Assembly: GCF_004364125.1 (NCBI RefSeq)
Contig: NZ_SNZV01000005.1
Coordinates: 124,001-188,000, forward strand
Reading direction: 5' to 3'
From: Sphingobacterium paludis
GTDB lineage: Bacteria; Bacteroidota; Bacteroidia; Sphingobacteriales; Sphingobacteriaceae
DNA length: 64,000 nt
Below the pieces are notes generated by a model, which did not search any database, was not told where the DNA came from, and was given only the letters and a program-made list of their open reading frames with translations. Positions 1 through 8,178 of the stretch are shown in pieces. Made by a program: the position numbers and the translations under genes. How positions within the stretch are numbered: the first letter of the stretch is position 1; the number at the start of each line of letters is the position of its first letter.

Positions 1-1
1 A

Positions 2-67
2 GTTACTCGTCGTACCCAAGTTAAAAAAGCAATCTACAAACAGTCATTAAACCAAGACAACGGTTAA
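2..67 (+). CDS. C-terminal end of an unidentified protein (partial)
   Basis: An open frame enters from the left edge and ends at a TAA at 65-67. The 21 visible residues are basic at first and end in SLNQDNG. The stop is followed 23 bp later by a good intrinsic terminator, which supports a real gene end. Too little is visible to name the product. Confidence 0.5.
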   Translation, partial: VTRRTQVKKAIYKQSLNQDNG

Positions 68-90
68 TTTCGGTTTATTCGATATAGCGA

Positions 91-118
91 GAGGACTAGC
101 AATAGTCCTCTTTTTTTT
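91..118 (+). terminator. Rho-independent terminator
   Basis: A perfect 8-bp stem (GAGGACTA / TAGTCCTC) with a 4-nt loop is followed by eight T residues. It ends the partial gene at the left edge and separates it from the MFS transporter. Confidence 0.9.
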
Positions 119-205
119 GTTTTATGATTAACGACCATCTGTCGAATGCTGCCGCTTTTCATCGCGAGAACATATTTTTTACTGTATATTTATCCACAGC
201 AGCAC

Positions 206-1525
206 ATGGAAAATATACAACACGTACACGAGGAATCCACCACGACGAGGCTCCGAGCTATCGTAAGTGGTTCGATAGGCAATTTGGTAGAATGGTATGA
301 CTGGTATGCATACTCCGCATTTTCCATCTATTTCGCACCGATTTTTTTCCCGGACAGCAATCCGACTGCACAGTTGTTAAATACGGCCGGCATATTCGCC
401 GTCGGTTTTTTGATGCGCCCTATAGGTGGATGGCTTTTCGGTAGCCTGGCGGATAGAGCGGGTCGAAAATTTTCTATGACTCTTTCGGTATTACTGATGT
501 CTTTTGGTTCGCTGTTGATCGCGCTAACCCCCTCGTATCAGTCCATAGGTCTGGTTGCTCCAATTTTGCTATTGCTTGCTCGTTTGCTACAAGGCCTAAG
601 CGTTGGCGGGGAGTATGGCACCTCCGCAACGTATCTTAGTGAGATGGCGACCTCGGATAAACGAGGTTTTTACTCGAGCTTTCAATACGTGACGCTTATT
701 GGTGGACAATTGATTGCTTTGGGAATTCAGTTGATTATGCAGAAGCTCCTGCTCAGTGAAGCGCAGATGAGCGAGTGGGGATGGCGGCTTCCGTTTTTCA
801 TTGGTGCTGCACTATCGTTGGTAGCCTTATACCTACGCAGCCATATGGCTGAAACAAAAGCTTTTCAGTCCAGCGCGGATACCGCCAAGCAAAGCGTTAA
901 AAAGCGGAGTGGATCTATAGCTGAATTGTTAAAGCATCCAAAGGCCTTGATCACCGTGTTTGGTCTCACCTTAGGTGGAACGGTAGCCTTTTACACCTAT
1001 TCCACCTACATGCAAAAATACCTGATAAACAGCGTGGGCTTTTCTAAAGAGCAGTCTACCGTTATCACCTTTACCTCCCTGTTGCTGTTTGCCGTGTTGC
1101 AGCCTTTGTTTGGGCTACTTTCTGATAGGATAGGCAGAAAGCCATTGCTTATCGGTTTTGGTGTATTCGGCACGCTGTTTACCGTACCCATGCTGACTAA
1201 GCTTGGCCAGCTGGACAGTGCTACAGACAGCTGGCTGGCCTTCTTCATTCTGATGGCAGCCTTGATCATCGTGAGTGGCTATACCGCAATTAATGCTGTG
1301 GTCAAGGCGGAGCTTTTTCCGACGAATATACGTGCATTAGGTGTGGGATTGCCTTATTCGCTTACTGTAGCCATTTTCGGTGGCACCTGTGAGTATGTAG
1401 CGCTATGGTTTAAACATATCGATCAGGAGCAGCTGTTCTTTTACTACGTCACTGGATGTATATTTGTATCGCTACTGGTTTATCTCTTTATGAAAGATAC
1501 CAGAAAGGCGTCGTCATTTCACTAG
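206..1525 (+). CDS. MFS transporter, metabolite:H+ symporter (MHS/ProP-KgtP-like) family
   Basis: A 439-aa inner-membrane transporter of the 12-helix major facilitator type. Family signs are GNLVEWYDWYAY in the first helix (residues 25-36), the loop motif GSLADRAGRK (79-88) repeated in the second half as LLSDRIGRK, and QGLSVGGEYG in the middle of the first half, which is typical of the MHS subfamily (proline/betaine, citrate, 2-oxoglutarate, shikimate symporters). The substrate cannot be told from sequence. An upstream in-frame start at 146 would add 20 residues unlike the family, so I chose ATG 206. The sulfurtransferase follows after 19 bp, so the two are probably co-transcribed, which hints at an organic acid or sulfur-related substrate (inference). 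Confidence 0.85.
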   Translation: MENIQHVHEESTTTRLRAIVSGSIGNLVEWYDWYAYSAFSIYFAPIFFPDSNPTAQLLNTAGIFAVGFLMRPIGGWLFGSLADRAGRKFSMTLSVLLMSFGSLLIALTPSYQSIGLVAPILLLLARLLQGLSVGGEYGTSATYLSEMATSDKRGFYSSFQYVTLIGGQLIALGIQLIMQKLLLSEAQMSEWGWRLPFFIGAALSLVALYLRSHMAETKAFQSSADTAKQSVKKRSGSIAELLKHPKALITVFGLTLGGTVAFYTYSTYMQKYLINSVGFSKEQSTVITFTSLLLFAVLQPLFGLLSDRIGRKPLLIGFGVFGTLFTVPMLTKLGQLDSATDSWLAFFILMAALIIVSGYTAINAVVKAELFPTNIRALGVGLPYSLTVAIFGGTCEYVALWFKHIDQEQLFFYYVTGCIFVSLLVYLFMKDTRKASSFH

Positions 1526-1544
1526 ACTTTATACCAAAATTACT

Positions 1545-2381
1545 ATGGAACCTATTATCAGCGTAAGTAAACTTCAAGCAATAGACGTTAATCCATCGTT
1601 CGTTTTAGTCGACGCTACATCGGGCATAGATGCGAAAACAAACTATCTCATAAGCCATTTACTCGGGGCAAGATTTGTTGATCTTAACGAAGACTTATCC
1701 GCGTTGGAAGATCCGAAACATGGCGGACGACATCCGCTTCCTTCTACTACGCATTTTTCGAAAACGCTCAGCAAACTCGGAATAGATGCCAGCAGTCATG
1801 TTGTGGTGTATGACCGATTGAATGGAGCTAACGCGGCAGCACGTTTTTGGTGGATGGCGAAAGCTGCTGGGATAGCCAACGTGCAAGTTTTAGATGGGGG
1901 ATACCAGGCGGCAGAGGCTGCAGGCTATCCAATAGAGGCAGGTAAAAAGCCGCATCCTGATCCTTCCAATTTTCAATTTGATAGTTGGCTCTTGCCGACG
2001 CGTCAGCTTCAGGAAGTCGACCGGCTAACGAGTGAGCCAGAATCGCTTATTATCGATGTGCGCGAGGCAGCACGCTATCAGGGAATAACCGAACCTTTGG
2101 ATGGGATAGCCGGCCACATACCGAGCGCGGTGAATATTCCATTCCATAATAATTTGGATAAAGATGGTTTTTTCAAGACCCCCGAGGCGCTAAAACGCGT
2201 TTATGACGACTATCTGCACGGTAAAAAGGTAGAAAACGTGCTAGTACATTGCGGATCGGGCGTCACGGCCTGCCACAGCTTGTTGGCATTAGCGCACGCA
2301 GGCTATTCCTTACCGAGCCTTTATGTAGGTTCATGGAGCGAATGGTCTCGAAATGAAAAGCCTATAGCAACCGGAGAATAG
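1545..2381 (+). CDS. sseA: Sulfurtransferase, 3-mercaptopyruvate type (tandem rhodanese)
   Basis: A 278-aa protein with two rhodanese domains. The N-terminal one lacks the catalytic cysteine (YDRLNGANAAR at the equivalent place). The C-terminal one has the active loop CGSGVT with Cys236. The CG(S/T)GVT loop is characteristic of 3-mercaptopyruvate sulfurtransferases, whereas thiosulfate sulfurtransferases carry CRKGVT-like loops. It would move sulfane sulfur from mercaptopyruvate to a thiol or cyanide in the cytoplasm. It lies 19 bp after the MFS gene and is convergent with the Pst-like operon. Its position near the sulfate assimilation genes fits a role in sulfur metabolism. The gene symbol is by similarity to E. 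coli SseA. Confidence 0.85.
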   Translation: MEPIISVSKLQAIDVNPSFVLVDATSGIDAKTNYLISHLLGARFVDLNEDLSALEDPKHGGRHPLPSTTHFSKTLSKLGIDASSHVVVYDRLNGANAAARFWWMAKAAGIANVQVLDGGYQAAEAAGYPIEAGKKPHPDPSNFQFDSWLLPTRQLQEVDRLTSEPESLIIDVREAARYQGITEPLDGIAGHIPSAVNIPFHNNLDKDGFFKTPEALKRVYDDYLHGKKVENVLVHCGSGVTACHSLLALAHAGYSLPSLYVGSWSEWSRNEKPIATGE

Positions 2382-2411
2382 CGAAAGCGCTGGGCAATGC
2401 AGGGGTAGCGC

Positions 2412-3221
2412 CTAGCTAATAAAGCCTTTTACATATTGGCGCGTAATTTCATGTTGTGGATTGAGCAAGATGTCTTCTGTCCGGCCAAATTCTACAGCTT
2501 CTCCATTGTAAACAAACAGGATGTAATCGGAAACGCGACGCGCCTGTCTAAGAATATGTGTCACCAAAACAATAGTGTAATCTTTCTTCAGTTCGATGAG
2601 CAGGTTTTCGATCGTTTGTGTAGAAAGCGGGTCTAGTGCCGAAGTAGACTCATCGCCGAGGATGATCTCTGGCTTTACAGCCAGTCCACGAGCCAAACAA
2701 AGCCGCTGCTGCTGACCAATAGAAAGGCGCGTGGCTGAAGCATCAAGACGATCTTTCACCTCTTCCCACAGGCCTACGTTACGGAGTTGGGTTTCCACTA
2801 TCTGCTTAAGCACTTTCTTATCGCGCTCGCCATGGATGCGCGGACCGTATGCGACATTATCAAAAATAGACATCGGAAGGGGAAAAGGCTTCTGTGACAA
2901 TAGGCCCATTTTCTTCCGGATATGTGTTACTTCGGCATCCTTTGCGTAGATATCTTCGCCATTTACCAGTACAGAACCACTAACTTCTACACCTTTTGTA
3001 TCGTCTACCAAACGGTTCAACGTCTTCAAAAGGGTGGTTTTGCCGCAACCGGATGGCCCAATGATCGATGTAATCGAGTTGTTGGGAACCGAAAGGTTGA
3101 TGTCTTTCAGGATACGCTTACCCTCGATGGTGACATTCAAATCCTTGATCTGTATATGTGGCGGCGACAAAGCGATTAGATCTTGTGCTTCTGCTGTTTG
3201 GATGCTAGTAGATGCGTGCAT
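2412..3221 (-). CDS. pstB: Phosphate-type ABC transporter ATP-binding protein (PstB-like)
   Basis: A 269-aa ATPase energising the importer encoded with it. Walker A is GPSGCGKT (residues 55-62), the Q-loop region contains SQKPFPLPMSI, and the LCLARGLAVKPEI stretch and ALDP tail match PstB. Two conserved places deviate: the ABC signature reads LSIGQQQR rather than LSGGQQQR, and Walker B reads GDES rather than the usual LDEP. The start codon lies 46 nt inside pstA with no Shine-Dalgarno, so translation is probably coupled. It is the last gene of a pstS-pstC-pstA-pstB operon. No phoU follows. Whether phosphate is the substrate is open because of the sulfur gene context. Confidence 0.88.
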   Translation of the reverse strand: MHASTSIQTAEAQDLIALSPPHIQIKDLNVTIEGKRILKDINLSVPNNSITSIIGPSGCGKTTLLKTLNRLVDDTKGVEVSGSVLVNGEDIYAKDAEVTHIRKKMGLLSQKPFPLPMSIFDNVAYGPRIHGERDKKVLKQIVETQLRNVGLWEEVKDRLDASATRLSIGQQQRLCLARGLAVKPEIILGDESTSALDPLSTQTIENLLIELKKDYTIVLVTHILRQARRVSDYILFVYNGEAVEFGRTEDILLNPQHEITRQYVKGFIS

Positions 3222-4030
3222 ATAACGATGGTTAAAATGATAAAAGTTAAAACTAATGCTGATGCGTAGGCTCGACCCTGCACTTCAGGAATCGGGCTAC
3301 TCAACTGAAAAAAGATAGCTAGCGGGAGCGTTGCCGCCGGCTCATCAATATATTTAGGCAAGTTGTCACTAAAGCCGGTTGTAAGCAAAACGCCCGCAAC
3401 ATCGCCAATAGCCCGGCCGAAGGCAAGAAGCACGGCGGTGAAGATGCCCGGTTTGATATAACGTAAAAACATTTTTGCCGTTTCCCAACGGGTACTGCCT
3501 AGGGAAAAGGTGACGTGCTTTAAATCGATTGGAATGGTTTTTAATAGCTCATCTATGGTCCGCACGACAATGGGTATCGTTAGCAGTGTGATGGTGATAA
3601 TCCCGCCCAGAAGAGAGGCGCGAATTCCTATCCACACCATAATACTGAACGCAATGGCGCCATAGACAATGGACGGAATGCCGAATAAAACATCAAATAA
3701 TAATTTGCAAGCGCGCTCCAAAAAGGAGCCACTTTTCACATACATATGCACGTAAATGGAAATAGGAATTCCGATTAAGGTTGCCAATGCCGTGGAAACG
3801 GTGGCGAGATAAAGCGAACCCAAAATTGCATTGAATATACCACCATCCTTACCAATATAGAAGCCCCCTTGCGGCGTTTGCGAGATCATCTCCCAGGAAA
3901 GGTAGGGCAGACCTTTGTATAAAATGGTGCCGACAATAAAAAACAAGCACCCTGTAATCAGCATGCCTGATAACTGCATAGCCGCTTTCGCCAGTTTTTC
4001 CTTGAACAGTCTCTTCTTCACATTACTCAT
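3176..4030 (-). CDS. pstA: Phosphate-type ABC transporter permease (PstA-like)
   Basis: A 284-aa inner-membrane permease with about six helices. The cytoplasmic EAA-like loop reads SLGSTRWETAKMFL and is followed by RAIGDVAGVLLT, as in PstA. It pairs with the PstC-like permease to form the channel. It overlaps the upstream pstC by 4 nt and the downstream pstB by 46 nt, so the operon is tightly coupled. The family assignment is clear, the ligand is not. Confidence 0.9.
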   Translation of the reverse strand: MSNVKKRLFKEKLAKAAMQLSGMLITGCLFFIVGTILYKGLPYLSWEMISQTPQGGFYIGKDGGIFNAILGSLYLATVSTALATLIGIPISIYVHMYVKSGSFLERACKLLFDVLFGIPSIVYGAIAFSIMVWIGIRASLLGGIITITLLTIPIVVRTIDELLKTIPIDLKHVTFSLGSTRWETAKMFLRYIKPGIFTAVLLAFGRAIGDVAGVLLTTGFSDNLPKYIDEPAATLPLAIFFQLSSPIPEVQGRAYASALVLTFIILTIVICTHLLASKQQKHKI

Positions 4031-4917
4031 TGTGCTTTCTCCTCCAATCTGTTTAAAATGATGCGTGAGATTAAATTAAATCCTAAAATCAGAACGAATA
4101 GTAATAATGCTGCAAACATCAATGCCGAATCATACAGTGGTATGGACATCATTTCCCCAAAGTTGTTCGCGATAAGGGCTGGCAGCGGATAACCCGCATC
4201 GAAGAGCGACTTCGGAAGCTGCGGAATGTTTCCGCAGACCATCAGTACGGCTATCGTTTCGCCAAAAGCACGTGAGACGCCCAGCACTATAGCTGCAATA
4301 ATACCCGGCTTTGCCTTTATCAAAATCACTTTGGTAATCGTTTCCCATTTCGTAGCGCCCAATGACAAAGACGCCGCCTTCAGCTCTTGCGGAATGGTTT
4401 GTAACACTTCGACCATAATGCTGATCATAATAGGGAAAATCATGACCGCCAGCACAATGCCACCAGCAAACACCGTATAGCCGGTGGTATCCACTCCAAA
4501 TACAGGTGCTATATATTCGCTCAGTATCGGAACGACGAAAAGCACGCCCCATACCCCGTAAAGCACAGGCGGAATCGCGGCCAGCACATTCATTAAGGGC
4601 AATACCAGGCGCCGAAGTGTCTCGCTGGCATATTCCACAAGGTAAACAGACGCTAATACACAAAGGGGTACAGCAATGACTAACGATACCATCGTGACCC
4701 AGACGGTGCCCATAATAAACGGTAAGAAACCAAAATCGCCTTTCATCGGTGACCATACACTGCCCGACAAAATGTTAAAAAGATGCTCCGCTTTTAGCAG
4801 CGGCACCGATTTGGTAACGAGTCCCACCAAAATCAACAAGATGACCACGATGGACAAAATCAATAGCAGCGCAAAACTCCGCTGAGCCAATTTATCTTTA
4901 ATCAATCTCCAGTTCAC
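4027..4917 (-). CDS. pstC: Phosphate-type ABC transporter permease (PstC-like)
   Basis: A 296-aa permease. The N-terminal helix (about residues 15-35) precedes a periplasmic stretch with GDFGFLPFIMGT, and the coupling loop SLGATKWETITKV is followed by GVSRAFGETIAVLM, both typical of PstC. It sits 3 bp after pstS and overlaps pstA by 4 nt. It acts in the inner membrane together with PstA and the PstB ATPase. Confidence 0.9.
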   Translation of the reverse strand: MNWRLIKDKLAQRSFALLLILSIVVILLILVGLVTKSVPLLKAEHLFNILSGSVWSPMKGDFGFLPFIMGTVWVTMVSLVIAVPLCVLASVYLVEYASETLRRLVLPLMNVLAAIPPVLYGVWGVLFVVPILSEYIAPVFGVDTTGYTVFAGGIVLAVMIFPIMISIMVEVLQTIPQELKAASLSLGATKWETITKVILIKAKPGIIAAIVLGVSRAFGETIAVLMVCGNIPQLPKSLFDAGYPLPALIANNFGEMMSIPLYDSALMFAALLLFVLILGFNLISRIILNRLEEKAQ

Positions 4918-4920
4918 AGG

Positions 4921-5886
4921 CTACAATTTATTGAGTTCAATTTGCTTAAGTTCGTCGTTTAAGGGCACATAGCCATTGTCTAGCAGGTATCCCTGTTGCT
5001 GCTTATCCAGCACAAAGCGGATAAATTCCGCAAGAAGCTTAGTCTTCTTATCCTTATGGATAACGAAGGTTAAGTCTCTGGCTGGCGGCGATGGGTACCG
5101 ATTCGTTGCAACGGCCGAGGTAAGCGAATCGAGGTTGTCATAAAAATTTTCGTTTGCATCGACTTGTCCATTGCCATTTACATCAATAGGTAATACGGCT
5201 AAGCCCGATGCCGTTTTCTTGGTTTTCAAATCAAAAACGTAGTTAATGTTGTTAAATCCCAAAGCAAGCGGTTTGTCTTTTATCGCCTGTGCTAAGCCCG
5301 GGTCGCCGAAAATACCAATACCCTTCAGGCCTTCTTGTCTTTCACCTAAAAATTTCGCCCAGGTTTCCGCAGCGCCGGCAGCGTCGGATCGCACGTAAAC
5401 TTCGATAGGCTCGCGCACCAATCGTGGATCAATATCGCTCCATAGCCGATATTTATTTTTCACGAACACCCCAATCAGTTCCTGTTGTGACAAGCCGCGC
5501 TGCATGAGCAGTCCATGGTTCGGATGATTGGCATTAAACGTGCCGACCACGGCATCCTTCGCCACATTGACCGGAAAAGCGCCACGTGACAATTCTTGTG
5601 GATGCAGATCGCGTGAGACCAAGCCTATATCCACCATGTTGGACAGCACATCCGATATACCTTTCCCTGCGCCACCTGCCGAGATATTGAAACGTACGTT
5701 AGGGTGAACTTTTTTAAAATCCTCACTCCATAATACGACGATGGGATACAGCGCAAACGCACCTGATATAGAAATCGTGCCCACAAAACCCTTCTCTTCA
5801 TCGTATCCCTCTTTCACTTTCGGTGCGCAAGACACCGTTATCAATAACAGCAGGATACTATGTATTACATATTTACGCACAGGCAC
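4921..5886 (-). CDS. Periplasmic substrate-binding lipoprotein, PstS-like
   Basis: A 321-aa protein with a lipoprotein signal (hydrophobic stretch then TVSC, Cys20), so it is probably anchored to the membrane and exposed to the periplasm. The fold family is PBP_like_2/PstS: SGAFALYPIV near residue 41, SAGGAGKGISDV (69-80), VDIGLVSRDL (85-94), and RSDAAGAAE (166-174). In classical PstS the last loop reads RSDGSGT, and its Ser, Gly and Thr contact phosphate. Here Ser and Thr are both Ala. It heads the operon, divergent from the sulfite reductase gene. By neighbourhood and altered loop it may bind another oxyanion such as sulfate (inference). A phosphate role is not excluded. Confidence 0.8.
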   Translation of the reverse strand: MPVRKYVIHSILLLLITVSCAPKVKEGYDEEKGFVGTISISGAFALYPIVVLWSEDFKKVHPNVRFNISAGGAGKGISDVLSNMVDIGLVSRDLHPQELSRGAFPVNVAKDAVVGTFNANHPNHGLLMQRGLSQQELIGVFVKNKYRLWSDIDPRLVREPIEVYVRSDAAGAAETWAKFLGERQEGLKGIGIFGDPGLAQAIKDKPLALGFNNINYVFDLKTKKTASGLAVLPIDVNGNGQVDANENFYDNLDSLTSAVATNRYPSPPARDLTFVIHKDKKTKLLAEFIRFVLDKQQQGYLLDNGYVPLNDELKQIELNKL

Positions 5887-5922
5887 AAATTATTTTTAGT
5901 CTGACAAATCTGATTATTTTTA

Positions 5923-5930
5923 CAAATATA
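5923..5930 (-). promoter_or_regulatory. Predicted -7 element for the pst-like operon
   Basis: On the minus strand the sequence TATATTTG matches the Bacteroidota -7 consensus TAnnTTTG and lies 37 nt upstream of the pstS start codon. No clear -33 element was identified. Confidence 0.5.
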
Positions 5931-5974
5931 TACTAAATTGATAGATATTATATGACAACTAGATAAATATTTTA

Positions 5975-5982
5975 TAACTTTG
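5975..5982 (+). promoter_or_regulatory. Predicted -7 element for the sulfate assimilation operon
   Basis: TAACTTTG matches the Bacteroidota -7 consensus TAnnTTTG, 75 nt upstream of the sulfite reductase start. Together with the divergent element at 5923-5930 it makes a 171-bp bidirectional promoter region between the importer and the reduction genes, a natural place for shared control. Confidence 0.6.
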
Positions 5983-6057
5983 TAGGGAGCTTGTTGAAAA
6001 GAACGTAGTAATATCTACTGTCAATTAGCAAAGTCTTAAAAGAGAAGAGAAGATCGT

Positions 6058-8160
6058 ATGCAAAGTTTTCGTACAGAATTAGAGAATCCAGTTGTAGAAC
6101 AAGAGATAATAGAACTGGAAAAAAAAATAAGAGAATTTCAGGGGGGTGAAATTCCCGAGGAAAAATTTCGTTCCCTGCGGTTAGCACGTGGTGTCTACGG
6201 ACAACGGCAGAGCGGTGTGCAGATGGTGCGCATCAAGCTGCCTTTCGGGCGTATAACCTTTAAGCAAATGCTCAAGATCGCGGCCATATCTGATGAATAT
6301 GCCAGCAAAAATTTACATTTAACGACGCGCCAAGATATCCAAATTCATTACGTGAGTTTAAATAAAACGCCAGAGGTTTGGGCGAAGCTCGCTGAAGACG
6401 ATATGACACTGCGCGAGGCCTGTGGAAACACCGTGCGTAACGTAACAGCATCGCCGGCAGCAGGCATCGATCCTGATGAACCCTTTGACGTGTCGCCTTA
6501 TGCGCAAAGCACATTTGCTTATTTTCTTCGAAATCCGTTTTGTGCAGAGATGGGCCGTAAGTTTAAGATGTCTTTCTCGTCGAGTGATAAGGATACCGCA
6601 TTCTCCTATATCCACGATTTTGGTTTTATTCCAAAAGTAAAAATCGTGGATGGACAAGAAGTTCGAGGATTCAAAGTGATGCTAGGCGGTGGCTTAGGTT
6701 CACAACCCGTTCTTGCTAATGAAATTTTTGATTTCTTGCCTGAGGACGATGTTTTGCCTTACATCGAATCCACGCTACGTGTATTTGATCGGTATGGCGA
6801 GCGCAATAACCGGAACAAAGCGCGTTTCAAATATCTTGTACAAAAGCTGGGGCTTGAAGAAGTGCTACGGCTGATTGATGAAGAACGTACAGCAAATAAA
6901 ATTAAGAGCTTTCAGGTGGATCGGGCGTTGATTTCGCAACCGGAACCTCCCACGGGTGATGTTACGCCTGTAGAACCTGTCGATCCGCGAGCTTACGAAC
7001 TTTGGAAAGCGACCAATATATTCGAACAGAAGCAAAAAGGATATTACGGTGTATATGTGAAGGTATTGACGGGAGACATCCCGACAGACAAAGCGCGTAC
7101 GCTCGTAGCAGGGGTAGAAGGCCATATCGCAGATGATATCCGCATCACGCAAGATCAAAACTTGCTATTCAAGTATGTGCGTGCAGAATCATTACCGCAC
7201 ATCTTTAATCTGCTGACGGCGCTGGGCTATGCAAAGCCGGGTTATAATAGCACATCGGACGTAACGACCTGCCCTGGCACGGATACCTGTAACTTGGGTA
7301 TATCCAACTCGACGGAGATGGCACGTGTGCTGGAGCGCTATATTCACGAGTTTCACGAAGACTTTATTTACGAACAAGATCTGAAGATCAAAATCTCCGG
7401 CTGTATGAACTCTTGCGGTCAACATGGGCTTGCCCATATAGGCTTTCACGGAAGCTCCGTAAAAGCCGAGGGCAAAGTCGTTCCAGCAGCGCAGGTGATG
7501 CTCGGCGGAGGAACCGTAGGGAACGGTGTCGGCCGTGTCGCAGAGCGCGTCATTAAAGTACCTACAAAACGCGTTTTACAGGTGGTGGATGTGATTTTAT
7601 CTGATTATAAAACCAATCGGCTCGCGGAAGAAAATTTTCACGGATACTACGATCGGCAGACCAAAGATTATTTCTACAAGTTGTTGAAGCCTTTGGCAGA
7701 TCTCAGTACACTTTCACCTGATGAATTTATCGATTGGGGTCACGAAGAAACCTTCGCAACAGCTATTGGTGTGGGCGAATGTGCCGGCGTGGTGATTGAC
7801 CTCGTAGCGACCTTACTGCTTGAAGCAGAGGAGAAACTTGCACTTGCCAATAAGGCATTGGAAGAAGAGCAATACGCTGATGCTATCTACCATGCATACG
7901 CCTCGTTCGTATGGACGGCAAAAGCACTGTTGCTTGATAAGGGCGTCAACGCGAGCACGCAAGCCGCTGTTATCCAAGAATTCGATAAGCACTATGTAGA
8001 AGGCGGAATTTTCGAATTTTCGACTACATTTGCTGAGCGGGTATTACAGATCAATAAATATGAGCCTTCGCAGGAGTTTGCAGAACTGTTCATCAAACAG
8101 TCTACAGCATTTCATTACGAAGGAGCAGCAAGACGAGAAGAGCTGCGCGTTACTACTTAA
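6058..8160 (+). CDS. Siroheme sulfite (nitrite/sulfite) reductase with C-terminal HEPN domain
   Basis: A 700-aa cytoplasmic enzyme that reduces sulfite to sulfide with six electrons, probably from ferredoxin. Residues 1 to about 560 are two nitrite/sulfite reductase halves. The [4Fe-4S]-siroheme ligands are Cys405, Cys411 (TCPGTDTC), Cys449 and Cys453 (GCMNSC). Residues about 565-700 are a helical HEPN-like domain (EEEQYADAIYHAYASFVWTA); the RNase motif R-x4-6-H is not evident there, so it is probably a structural or binding module. Ferredoxin-type reductases are usually about 550 aa, so this is a fusion. AGAGAAGAGAAG upstream may act as a ribosome site. It heads a sulfate assimilation operon. 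Nitrite reduction is the alternative, but the neighbours favour sulfite. Confidence 0.88.
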   Translation: MQSFRTELENPVVEQEIIELEKKIREFQGGEIPEEKFRSLRLARGVYGQRQSGVQMVRIKLPFGRITFKQMLKIAAISDEYASKNLHLTTRQDIQIHYVSLNKTPEVWAKLAEDDMTLREACGNTVRNVTASPAAGIDPDEPFDVSPYAQSTFAYFLRNPFCAEMGRKFKMSFSSSDKDTAFSYIHDFGFIPKVKIVDGQEVRGFKVMLGGGLGSQPVLANEIFDFLPEDDVLPYIESTLRVFDRYGERNNRNKARFKYLVQKLGLEEVLRLIDEERTANKIKSFQVDRALISQPEPPTGDVTPVEPVDPRAYELWKATNIFEQKQKGYYGVYVKVLTGDIPTDKARTLVAGVEGHIADDIRITQDQNLLFKYVRAESLPHIFNLLTALGYAKPGYNSTSDVTTCPGTDTCNLGISNSTEMARVLERYIHEFHEDFIYEQDLKIKISGCMNSCGQHGLAHIGFHGSSVKAEGKVVPAAQVMLGGGTVGNGVGRVAERVIKVPTKRVLQVVDVILSDYKTNRLAEENFHGYYDRQTKDYFYKLLKPLADLSTLSPDEFIDWGHEETFATAIGVGECAGVVIDLVATLLLEAEEKLALANKALEEEQYADAIYHAYASFVWTAKALLLDKGVNASTQAAVIQEFDKHYVEGGIFEFSTTFAERVLQINKYEPSQEFAELFIKQSTAFHYEGAARREELRVTT

Positions 8161-8178
8161 AGAGAGAAGGAGAGAAAA

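Noticed and set aside
4130..4756. 208-codon open frame on the minus strand within pstC
   Set aside because: It is a shifted frame of the clear pstC gene.
2412..5886. Canonical Pho regulon phosphate operon
   Set aside because: Possible, but phoU is missing, no phoBR genes are near, and the binding loop is altered, so I did not accept it as settled.
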